A stretch of 5,698 nt of DNA from Candidatus Bathyarchaeota archaeon (GCA_018396795.1 JAGTRH010000095.1:1-5698); one strand, 5' to 3'. Numbered from the stretch's first letter, positions 1-5,683 are shown. The notes: generated by a model not told the origin, from the letters alone. Program-made: numbers and translations.

Positions 1-21
1 AGAAAATCTTCTTTAAAGGGG

Positions 22-27
22 AAAAAA
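22..27 (-). terminator. Candidate T-run terminator after the RraA-like gene
   Basis: On the minus strand a run of six T followed by CCCC lies about 35 bases after the TGA stop at 62-64. A T-run without a strong hairpin is the usual intrinsic archaeal terminator. The window ends too soon to rule out read-through. Confidence 0.25.
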
Positions 28-61
28 GAGTATCACTTTAACTATTTTTTCTTCCCCCATG

Positions 62-748
62 TCACTTTTTAAGGAATTTTTCTAAAAGATCTGGTTTTGG
101 TGGATATGAATCCCTAAGAGATACACCTGAAGCGAGCATTCTCCTGATAGCATCCTCTTTTATTTCTATCTCCTCTCCTTTTAGGGCTATTTCCATGGCT
201 TTTTCCCTTGGTATTGATATAACTCCGTCTGCATCACCCATTATTATATCTCCTGGCCTTATATGCACCCCTGCACATATGACTTCAACATTAACTTTGT
301 ATGGAACTATTATACCACCTATATGCTCTGGAGTCGTATTTTTTGCGAAAACCGGGAAATCGATCTTCATTATGTATGGGCTATCCCTAATACCTCCATC
401 GGTAACTATCCCGGCGGCACCCTTACATTTAAAGCCAAATGTTATACAGTCACCAAAGACCCCTACATCGCTTCTACCAAGTGAGGCTGCAACAATAACT
501 TCTCCGCCGTTCACTAAATCGTATGCGTCATGAACCGCGTTTCCTCTAAAATTTTCTTTCAGAGCTACTTCCTGACGAATGTATTGAATTGTTAGAGCTG
601 GTCCAATGACCCTCATGTTTGGCATTAGGGGTTTAACTCCAGTAAGCAAATGTTTGGCTCTAGATTCTCCTAAGAGACTGTAGGCTGTTGCTACAGAGAC
701 TTTTTTTAACATGTCCAGAATTTCGCCTAAATCACATCTCTCAATCAA
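62..748 (-). CDS. RraA-like / HMG-CHA aldolase family protein
   Basis: This 228-residue protein belongs to the RraA / 4-hydroxy-4-methyl-2-oxoglutarate aldolase family. These cytosolic, metal-dependent enzymes cleave or decarboxylate hydroxy-oxo-diacids; some members instead bind RNase E. Residues 99-122 carry the family core: a GD pair, then KGAAGIVTDGGIRD, whose Arg121-Asp122 matches the RD pair of the aldolase active site. GDADGV near 172-177 is the usual C-terminal motif. The frame is open up to an ATG at 886, but the added 46 residues are Lys/Asn/Ile-rich and unlike the family. A TTG at 748 lies seven bases after GGAGG (760-756) and gives the normal family length, so I chose it. The gene is divergent from the winged-helix gene at 887, which may regulate it. 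The family is secure; the substrate is unknown. An aldolase role is inferred from the RD pair and from the dehydratase nearby. Confidence 0.88.
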   Translation of the reverse strand: MIERCDLGEILDMLKKVSVATAYSLLGESRAKHLLTGVKPLMPNMRVIGPALTIQYIRQEVALKENFRGNAVHDAYDLVNGGEVIVAASLGRSDVGVFGDCITFGFKCKGAAGIVTDGGIRDSPYIMKIDFPVFAKNTTPEHIGGIIVPYKVNVEVICAGVHIRPGDIIMGDADGVISIPREKAMEIALKGEEIEIKEDAIRRMLASGVSLRDSYPPKPDLLEKFLKK

Positions 749-753
749 ACTCG

Positions 754-760
754 CTCCTCC
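754..760 (-). promoter_or_regulatory. Shine-Dalgarno site fixing a TTG start
   Basis: The minus strand reads GGAGGAG here, seven bases from the end of GGAGG to the TTG at 748. It is the only strong SD in this frame and marks the RraA-like start well inside the longest open frame. Confidence 0.8.
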
Positions 761-795
761 AATAAATTTTATTTGATATAAAATGAGAATCCTTT

Positions 796-803
796 TAATA
801 TTA
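796..803 (-). promoter_or_regulatory. Candidate TATA element for the RraA-like gene
   Basis: TAATATTA is followed on the minus strand by a purine stretch and, about 35-40 bases later, by the SD at 760. Archaeal TATA boxes sit about 26 bases before the transcript start. That would put the start near 773 and leave a leader of about 25 bases containing the SD. The region is AT-rich, and a second TATA-like string (TTTATATC, about 784-777) competes, although it would leave the SD truncated. Confidence 0.35.
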
Positions 804-814
804 TTGGTGTTCCT

Positions 815-830
815 TGAAAAACTTTTTTCA
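815..830. repeat. 16-bp inverted repeat, candidate operator
   Basis: TGAAAAA (815-821) and TTTTTCA (824-830) form perfect 7-bp arms around a 2-base centre. The repeat lies between the two candidate divergent promoters, beside a DNA-binding regulator gene, which suits an operator for a dimeric protein. The arms are mostly A/T runs, so chance occurrence is a real alternative. Confidence 0.4.
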
Positions 831-848
831 CACGGTAATTTCATCATG

Positions 849-856
849 TTTATTAG
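849..856 (+). promoter_or_regulatory. Candidate TATA element for the winged-helix gene
   Basis: TTTATTAG is centred about 35 bases before the ATG at 887. With the archaeal spacing of about 26 bases, transcription would start near 879, leaving a leader of under ten bases. That agrees with the absence of any SD before this ATG. The evidence is position and base composition only. Confidence 0.35.
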
Positions 857-886
857 GTTTAGTGGGATAATATTTCGTGAATTCAA

Positions 887-1357
887 ATGAGGAAGATAAA
901 GAGGGCGCCCTCTTTAGAAGAAATAAGCCGGAAACTAGATTTAATAATGAGCAAACTTGAGGTTCTTGAACAAATTGTTCTAGCTGACCCGAAATATAGT
1001 GGATCATTAGAATCTTTGAGGTTAACTAAGATGTTTTTAGGCTTATATGACGAGCCCTTAAAAATATTGTCCCGCTTAAAGGTTGCAGATTTTTATACAA
1101 AACGCGAGCCGATCGTTAACGATGAAATCTCCAGATATATAATCCAAGCCTTAGCAATCAAAGGCGATTTAAATATTTCATCTATAACGCGAGAGGTTCA
1201 ATCTATGAGAGGAAGAGCATCACGAAGAATAATCCGAGAACGCTTAAAGAGACTTGAGAAAGAAAATATTGTTAAAAGAATTGAGGGTTTTGGGAGTGTT
1301 TACAGGCTCACTGAGCCCAAAGATATTAATAAAGTAAATAATTTAGGCCAACAATAA
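887..1357 (+). CDS. Coiled-coil winged-helix transcriptional regulator
   Basis: This 156-residue basic protein is probably a DNA-binding regulator. Residues 9-32 (starting SLEEISRKLDLIMSKLEVLE) have heptad-spaced Leu/Ile and look like a short dimerising coiled coil. A linker follows to about 78. Residues 80-142 fit a winged helix: helix 1 (ISRYIIQALAIKG), helix 2 (ISSITREVQS), a strongly basic recognition helix (RGRASRRIIRERLKRLEKE), and a wing (VKRIEGFGSVYRLTE). No ligand or metal domain is seen, so any signal is unclear. ATG 887 is the first possible start because TGA lies in frame at 878-880. It has no SD, so the mRNA is probably leaderless or nearly so. It is divergent from the RraA-like gene and 46 bases upstream of the dehydratase genes, so local autoregulation and control of both sides is a reasonable inference. 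I do not recognise a named regulator. Confidence 0.82.
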   Translation: MRKIKRAPSLEEISRKLDLIMSKLEVLEQIVLADPKYSGSLESLRLTKMFLGLYDEPLKILSRLKVADFYTKREPIVNDEISRYIIQALAIKGDLNISSITREVQSMRGRASRRIIRERLKRLEKENIVKRIEGFGSVYRLTEPKDINKVNNLGQQ

Positions 1358-1359
1358 TA

Positions 1360-1370
1360 TTTTTTAATTA
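1360..1370 (+). promoter_or_regulatory. T-run and TATA-like element before the dehydratase genes
   Basis: Six T residues (1360-1365) lead into AATTA just after the regulator stop. This could end the regulator transcript, as T-runs do in archaea, or act as a TATA-like element. A promoter here would start transcription near 1391, about 13 bases before the ATG at 1404. The 46-base gap also permits read-through, so operon structure is open. Confidence 0.28.
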
Positions 1371-1403
1371 CCCTTTCTCCATTCTTAGATAAGTTGACCG
1401 AAA

Positions 1404-2669
1404 ATGGGTAAAACAATTGCAGAGAAAATATTTAGCTTAGCATCTGGAAAAGATGCGTATGCAGGAGATATAGTTATAGCCAAAGTTGATGCCGCCATGA
1501 TGCATGATGGCACCGCGCTCCTAGCGATAGAAGCATTTAGGGAAATGGGAGGTCAAAGCCTTTGGAATTCATCACGGGTATTTCTAATCATAGACCATGT
1601 TGCACCCAGTGCCACAGAAAATTTCTCCAAGGTTCATAAAGTTATGCGCGAGTTTGTACAAAAGTATAGCGCAAACCTATACGATGCTGGTTCAGGCATA
1701 TGCCATCAGTTAATGATCGAATCTGGACTTATTCGTCCAGGAACATTAGTTGTTGGTGCCGATTCACATACTTGCACATACGGAGCGTTAGGAGCATTCG
1801 CAACCGGAATAGGCTCAACCGAAATGGCCGCTGTTTGCATTTCCGGCAAATTATGGTTTAAAGTTCCAGAGACTCTTAAAATTGAGATAAATGGTTCTTT
1901 GCCACCTATGGTTCAGCCAAAAGATGTTATATTGAAAATTATAGGGATTGTTGGAGCCGATGGGGCAACGTATAAAAGCATCGAATATTCCGGGTCAACA
2001 GTTAAATTAATGGGTATCGACGGACGTTTAACTCTCTGTAATATGGCTGTTGAGATGGGTGCCAAATCAGGCATAGTGGAACCTGATGTTAAAACAATAA
2101 ACTATTTATGCAGTTTAGGTATTAAAAAAGAGGATACTATTATATTAATAAGTGATGAAAATGCTGATTACGCAGGAAAAATATGCGTCAACGTTTCGGA
2201 TCTAGAGCCGCAAGTTGCATGCCCACATTCAGTGGATAACGTTAAACCAATAAGAGATGTTGAAGGCATAGAGGTTGATCAAGTCTTTATCGGATCATGC
2301 ACAAATGGGCGTCTAGAGGATCTAAGAGTTGCAGCTGAAATACTTAGGGGAAGAAGAATTAAAAAAGGCGTTCGAGCAATAATTGCTCCAGCATCAAGAA
2401 GCATATACCTACAAGCCTTAAAAGAGGGATTAATTGAAGTCTTCGTGCAGGCTGGCTGCATAGTATGCAGTCCCGGATGCGGTCCATGTGCAGGTGCACA
2501 CCAAGGAATACTTGCTCCAGGCGAAGTTTGCCTCTCAACCTCCAATAGGAACTTTAAGGGTAGGATGGGTAGTCCTGAAGCGGAAATATACTTGGCTTCG
2601 CCAGCAACGGCCGCTGCAACAGCTCTGGAAGGTGGGATAACTGATCCAAGAAGGCTGCTAAACCATTAG
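1404..2669 (+). CDS. leuC: 3-isopropylmalate dehydratase/homoaconitase-type large subunit
   Basis: This is the 421-residue catalytic large subunit of a two-subunit aconitase-family hydro-lyase, cytosolic and carrying a [4Fe-4S] cluster that activates a hydroxy-acid substrate. Family motifs appear in order: MMHDGTALLA (32-41), IDHVAP (63-68), GADSHTCTYGALGAFATGIG (118-137), IGSCTNGR (296-303), GCGPCAGAH (358-366) and STSNRNFKGRMG (378-389). Cys299, Cys359 and Cys362 are the expected cluster ligands; the 60-residue spacing from 299 to 359 matches E. coli LeuC (347/407/410). Two more cysteines, 352 and 355, lie just before the CxxC. The length fits the archaeal type. ATG 1404 is the first start, since TGA is in frame at 1395-1397, and no SD precedes it. 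The small subunit follows after 20 bases. Isopropylmalate, homoaconitate and dimethylmalate enzymes share these motifs and no leuA or leuB is in view, so the symbol marks the family, not a proven substrate. Confidence 0.93.
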   Translation: MGKTIAEKIFSLASGKDAYAGDIVIAKVDAAMMHDGTALLAIEAFREMGGQSLWNSSRVFLIIDHVAPSATENFSKVHKVMREFVQKYSANLYDAGSGICHQLMIESGLIRPGTLVVGADSHTCTYGALGAFATGIGSTEMAAVCISGKLWFKVPETLKIEINGSLPPMVQPKDVILKIIGIVGADGATYKSIEYSGSTVKLMGIDGRLTLCNMAVEMGAKSGIVEPDVKTINYLCSLGIKKEDTIILISDENADYAGKICVNVSDLEPQVACPHSVDNVKPIRDVEGIEVDQVFIGSCTNGRLEDLRVAAEILRGRRIKKGVRAIIAPASRSIYLQALKEGLIEVFVQAGCIVCSPGCGPCAGAHQGILAPGEVCLSTSNRNFKGRMGSPEAEIYLASPATAAATALEGGITDPRRLLNH

Positions 2670-2672
2670 AGG

Positions 2673-2680
2673 AAAGGAGG
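2673..2680 (+). promoter_or_regulatory. Strong Shine-Dalgarno site before the small-subunit TTG
   Basis: AAAGGAGG is followed by CGAT, a near-complete match to the 16S tail complement GGAGGTGAT, nine bases before TTG 2690. It selects that TTG as the start, since no ATG precedes the conserved KGRVWKFGD segment. Confidence 0.85.
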
Positions 2681-2689
2681 CGATATAAT

Positions 2690-3196
2690 TTGGATGTTAA
2701 GATTAAAGGCAGGGTTTGGAAGTTTGGTGATAACATAAACACCGACTTAATTATTGCAGGAAAATATAAACTAAGTATAACAAACATAGATGAACTTTCA
2801 AGACACGCTATGGAGGCATTGATACCGAACTTTGCTGAGAAGGTCAAGAGTGGTGACATACTTGTGGCCGGAAAAAACTTTGGGTGTGGCTCAAGTCGCG
2901 AACAAGCTCCATTAGTCCTGAAGCATATAGGCATAGGTGCAATTGTAGCCGATTCATTTGCGCGGATATTTTACAGGAATGCAATAAATTTGGGGTTGCC
3001 AGTAGTTGAATGCAAAGAAACGCGTAATATAATTGAGGGAGATATTCTAGAAATTAATTTAACAGAAGGATACGTGAAGAATTTGACTAGAAATGAGGTG
3101 TACAACATTAAACCCATGCCATCAGCATTGCTAGAAATTTTAATTAACGACGGCTTAGTAAATTATGTAAAAAGATACGGCAAACTTCCCTGGTAA
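2690..3196 (+). CDS. leuD: 3-isopropylmalate dehydratase/homoaconitase-type small subunit
   Basis: This 168-residue swivelling subunit pairs with the large subunit at 1404-2669 and closes over the substrate. It opens with KGRVWKFGDNINTDLIIAGK (6-25) and carries NFGCGSSREQAP (63-74), which includes the substrate-binding SSR, then FARIFYRNAINLGLPVVE (90-107). The length is normal for an archaeal LeuD. The start is TTG, chosen from the SD at 2673-2680 and from homology beginning at residue 6. The loop after Tyr26 reads YKLS (26-29). From memory, isopropylmalate enzymes have YLVY-like sequence here and methanogen homoaconitases YLRT-like, so substrate choice is uncertain. The last two codons are TGG TAA, and that end forms one arm of a hairpin with the convergent GH4 gene five bases away. 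The pair is probably co-transcribed and translated in a 1:1 ratio. Confidence 0.92.
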   Translation: MDVKIKGRVWKFGDNINTDLIIAGKYKLSITNIDELSRHAMEALIPNFAEKVKSGDILVAGKNFGCGSSREQAPLVLKHIGIGAIVADSFARIFYRNAINLGLPVVECKETRNIIEGDILEINLTEGYVKNLTRNEVYNIKPMPSALLEILINDGLVNYVKRYGKLPW

Positions 3197-3207
3197 ACCT
3201 TTTACCA
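3191..3207. terminator. Hairpin over both stop codons of convergent genes
   Basis: TGGTAAA (3191-3197) and TTTACCA (3201-3207) are perfect 7-bp arms around the 3-base loop CCT. Each arm contains the final Trp codon and the TAA stop of one gene. The position suits a bidirectional transcript end, but the stem is AT-rich and short and no long T-run follows, so termination is not assured. Confidence 0.35.
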
Positions 3208-4569
3208 AACGTAATGCTTCGCAACTTCTGCGTTCCATTCCTGCGCCAATAGTTCATCTACTAGGGCTTTAGCTCTGTTGAAAGATTTTGTTCGATGATC
3301 TTCCATTAGCATTAAAAGTAAGCTTTTTCTGTCACCTTCTAGAAATGCTTGTAAAATTTGCTCCATCCTGAGCATTCTAGGCATCATAACAAATAGCATT
3401 ATGCGTTTTGGCAGATCACCTATGTGAATCGTTTGAACACCTCGTCCACTAACGATCACTGGAACCTCTACTACAACATTTTCCGGTATACCTGTTATAG
3501 CGCCTTTATTAGGAACGTTTAACTGCAGTTTTGTCTCCTTGTCATTCACTATAGCATCAATAATGGGAATATGCTGTTCACCACTCATGACTGGAGGAAG
3601 AATGCTAGTTAACGAAATAGAATTGTTTCTAGCAGCCTCGTACATACGCTTAAGATTCTCTTTTAACGAGTTCAAATATAATGACCATCCAATCTCTGAG
3701 TCAAAACCCCCCATCGGACCGAACCATTTACGCTTGGTCTTTAGGCTTGTGTGAAACCACCAGGGGGATACGCTTCTCACGGTATCTCCAATTGGAAATA
3801 AGCCGTAAAGCTTATACATTTCTACTGCTGCTGGTGATAGTTGCTCTGTTAGCCAAGGGGCGCCCTTAAGATATGTTTTACTCTTCCAATACTTTGGCGC
3901 CTCCTTTTCAATCCATTCATCAATAAGTGGATAAGCATCTCTTCCTTTATGTAGGAAATGCGTCAACCATATGCAGTGATTGAAGCCAGCCATTTGGGCA
4001 TCAACCTCCTCTGGATTAAGCCCTAAAGCACTAGCTATAATCTTATATCCGAAATGTCCATGGCAAACTCCTATGACTTTTATTTTTGTCTCTCTAGAGA
4101 TTAATGTTGTTCCCTCGAAAACCGGGTTCGCTGTTTCAATCAACCAGGCATCTGGACATAAATCTTCCATGTCAATTGCGAGGTCTAGGAAGAACTTTAA
4201 TTGATGATATGCTGCAAAACCCCCATAATAATCGCTCACCCTATCTCCTATACCTCTATAGTAATTGTACTGTTCCGATATTCTTCTTTCAGCCTCCATT
4301 GAATCATAACCGCCAACCTTCACTGTTGATATCACAAAATCAGCATTCTCCAGAGCCTCCTTTCTGTCAAGCGTAGCTCTAATTTTGAGATCAGCTTTAA
4401 CTTCATCCTTATATCTTAAAGCGAGATTATGAACAACTCCCAGCCGCTCTTTATCTATATCCATTAAAGTAACCGTGCTACCCCAAAGGCTCTTTGTCAA
4501 GCATAAGTCCCTTATAAAACTGCCGGAGAAAACTACACTGCCAGCGCCGACTATTGAAATATAAACCAA
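3202..4569 (-). CDS. GH4 family glycosidase, alpha-glucuronidase-like
   Basis: This 455-residue cytosolic glycoside hydrolase belongs to family GH4, which uses NAD+ and a divalent metal (usually Mn2+) to cleave sugars by oxidation at C3 and elimination. The N-terminal Rossmann motif is ISIVGAGSVVF (4-14), with the NAD-ribose Asp37 in LMDIDKER. TANPVFEGTT (146-155) is the family NP motif. CHGH (169-172) and GFNHCIW (195-201) supply metal ligands Cys169 and His198; GDTVR (261-265) lies in the active-site half. As I recall the GH4 subgroups, CHGx marks alpha-glucuronidases, CHEV alpha-galacturonidases, CHS alpha-glucosidases and galactosidases, and CDMP or CN-P phospho-sugar enzymes. A uronic-acid glycoside is therefore the best guess. 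There is no signal peptide, so substrates must be imported. TTG 4569 starts right at the Rossmann strand and follows GGCGGTGA. It lies 43 bases after the broken GH172-like gene and probably shares its transcript. Confidence 0.92.
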   Translation of the reverse strand: MVYISIVGAGSVVFSGSFIRDLCLTKSLWGSTVTLMDIDKERLGVVHNLALRYKDEVKADLKIRATLDRKEALENADFVISTVKVGGYDSMEAERRISEQYNYYRGIGDRVSDYYGGFAAYHQLKFFLDLAIDMEDLCPDAWLIETANPVFEGTTLISRETKIKVIGVCHGHFGYKIIASALGLNPEEVDAQMAGFNHCIWLTHFLHKGRDAYPLIDEWIEKEAPKYWKSKTYLKGAPWLTEQLSPAAVEMYKLYGLFPIGDTVRSVSPWWFHTSLKTKRKWFGPMGGFDSEIGWSLYLNSLKENLKRMYEAARNNSISLTSILPPVMSGEQHIPIIDAIVNDKETKLQLNVPNKGAITGIPENVVVEVPVIVSGRGVQTIHIGDLPKRIMLFVMMPRMLRMEQILQAFLEGDRKSLLLMLMEDHRTKSFNRAKALVDELLAQEWNAEVAKHYVW

Positions 4570-4576
4570 AACTACT

Positions 4577-4584
4577 TCACCGCC
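4577..4584 (-). promoter_or_regulatory. Shine-Dalgarno site before the GH4 TTG start
   Basis: The minus strand reads GGCGGTGA, one mismatch from GGAGGTGA, ending seven bases before TTG 4569. It supports independent initiation of the GH4 gene even if translation fails in the broken gene upstream. Confidence 0.7.
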
Positions 4585-4600
4585 TTCCTAACGTAGGTAG

Positions 4601-4610
4601 ATTCATGAAT
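4601..4610. repeat. 10-bp perfect palindrome between the glycosidase genes
   Basis: ATTCATGAAT is self-complementary and lies in the 43-base gap between the GH172-like stop and the GH4 start. It might be an operator or a small processing hairpin, but palindromes of this length arise easily in AT-rich DNA. Confidence 0.2.
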
Positions 4611-4612
4611 AA

Positions 4613-5676
4613 TTATTTTTCCGGTGCATACACCTCTTCGTCAGGTCTGGGCAATCTTTCCTCAACAGGTGGTAATGAAGGCCCACCTCTCTTAGGTTCT
4701 GATAAGTAATAATAGGCTGTGCTTGAAATATCCAAGCTTAAACTATTAGCGTGTCCATGTTCGATGGTTACTTTTATACTTTTGTAGAACCTTATTGGGT
4801 CTTCAATATAATATCGGTATACTGTCTGCTTACCTCTCCAAGGCCAGCTTTTTGTTCCATTATATAAAATTACTCCGTGATATGGTGCATTATATTCCTG
4901 TGTGGACAATAAGCGCAGTTGAACCAGTCCTCTGTTCCAGTACCATGGACGGATATTCCTCTCCATCAATAAAAATCATGTCATCACCCTCACCATACCA
5001 GTCATCTGGGTTACGGCGGAAACAATCTATGTCTAGATGTGCACCGCAGTAGATCCCATTTCCTTCAGCCTCTAGAATTACGTAATTATCTCTGCCATCC
5101 TTATTATACCACCTCGGATCTCTCATCATTGATTGGGAACTAAGTTTTTCTCTGTAAGCCCAACCGTTTGTATCAGCTTCACGTCTCCATTGAACATGGA
5201 AGTACGCTAGATCCTCAACGAACTTAACAGAATCATAAAGTTCATAGTCAATGTAAAAGTAATGCCAATACTCTTTCTCGCCCTGATTTTCAACTTCTAT
5301 AATTGCCCTATCCTTATGAATTGAAACCTTTTCCTTCTTGTGGGCTCATCTGAAGTGGTAATGAAACAAAATTCTTTCGTATACCATGCCCCATGCCGAA
5401 AAAATCACCTATCGGACATTCAATACTTGGTTCTAAGCAATTATCCCAATAAAACCTTAGAATTATTCTCCGTAGGTAATCTTCTTTCGGGATTCCGAGT
5501 GTCATCCATATATGTTTAATGCATGCTGGTCCCTTAATATCAGCTATTACTTTCTTTTCGCCATTTTTAATTAGCCAAGCATCCAGGTTTCCTCCTGTTT
5601 TATCGTAGCTCGATATTCTACAGCTTAAATAATTTCTTAAACGAGGAAGAGAAGCTAAATTTGAGAAGCCAATCAA
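4613..5676 (-). pseudogene. DUF2961 / GH172-like glycosidase gene, three frame breaks
   Basis: Four pieces in shifting frames rebuild one DUF2961 protein of about 360 residues, the usual family length. This family is now GH172, which includes alpha-D-fructofuranosidase-type and D-arabinofuranosidase enzymes. Piece 1 (5676-5317) starts FSNLASLPRLRNY and has KHIWMTLGIPKEDYLRR and GDFFGMGHG; it ends FNS then TAA. Piece 2 (5315-4947) holds DNYVILEAEGNG and GEGDDMIFIDGEEYPS. Piece 3 (4947-4906) reads HGTGTEDWFNCAYC. Piece 4 (4903-4616) holds TQEYNAPYHG, YRYYIEDPIRF and KVTIEHGHAN. The breaks need losses of 3n+2 bases near 5315 (about 17-20, removing a YFPMPF-like stretch), 3n+1 near 4948 (probably 4), and 3n+1 near 4904 (probably 1). 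No stop other than that at each break interrupts the pieces. The start is TTG 5676 behind GGAGGTG. No signal peptide is visible. It leads the GH4 gene by 43 bases. Sequencing or assembly error is the main alternative to real decay. Confidence 0.85.
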
Positions 5677-5683
5677 ATTTTAA

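Noticed and set aside
13..60. Minus-strand ATG at 60, one base after the RraA-like stop, reading MGEEKIVKVILFFPL then TAA.
   Set aside because: Only 15 codons, no SD of its own, and it runs through the T-run. The spacing is suggestive of a coupled gene, but nothing beyond the stop supports one within the window.
195..533. Plus-strand open frames of 112 and 73 codons opposite the RraA-like gene.
   Set aside because: They are antisense to a clear conserved gene, with no SD and no recognisable domain.
749..886. N-terminal 46-residue extension of the RraA-like protein from the ATG at 886.
   Set aside because: The composition is unlike the family, there is no SD, it overlaps the only possible promoters, and a strong SD plus TTG exists at 748.
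2279..2934. Minus-strand open frames of 88 and 126 codons opposite the dehydratase genes.
   Set aside because: They mirror conserved leuC and leuD coding, and their content is what antisense translation of those motifs gives.
3539..4376. Four plus-strand open frames opposite the GH4 gene.
   Set aside because: All lie antisense to an intact conserved GH4 frame and show no motif or ribosome site.
4587..4597. CCTA/TAGG inverted repeat with a 3-base loop before the GH4 SD.
   Set aside because: Only four paired bases; too weak to call a hairpin or operator.
4795..5052. Plus-strand 85-codon frame opposite the broken GH172-like gene.
   Set aside because: The minus strand carries the conserved DUF2961 motifs; this frame has no family resemblance.
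4613..5676. Programmed frameshifting or split separate genes as an explanation for the DUF2961 pieces.
   Set aside because: The first break lacks about six family residues, the pieces have no starts or SDs of their own, and three shifts in one message would be extraordinary.
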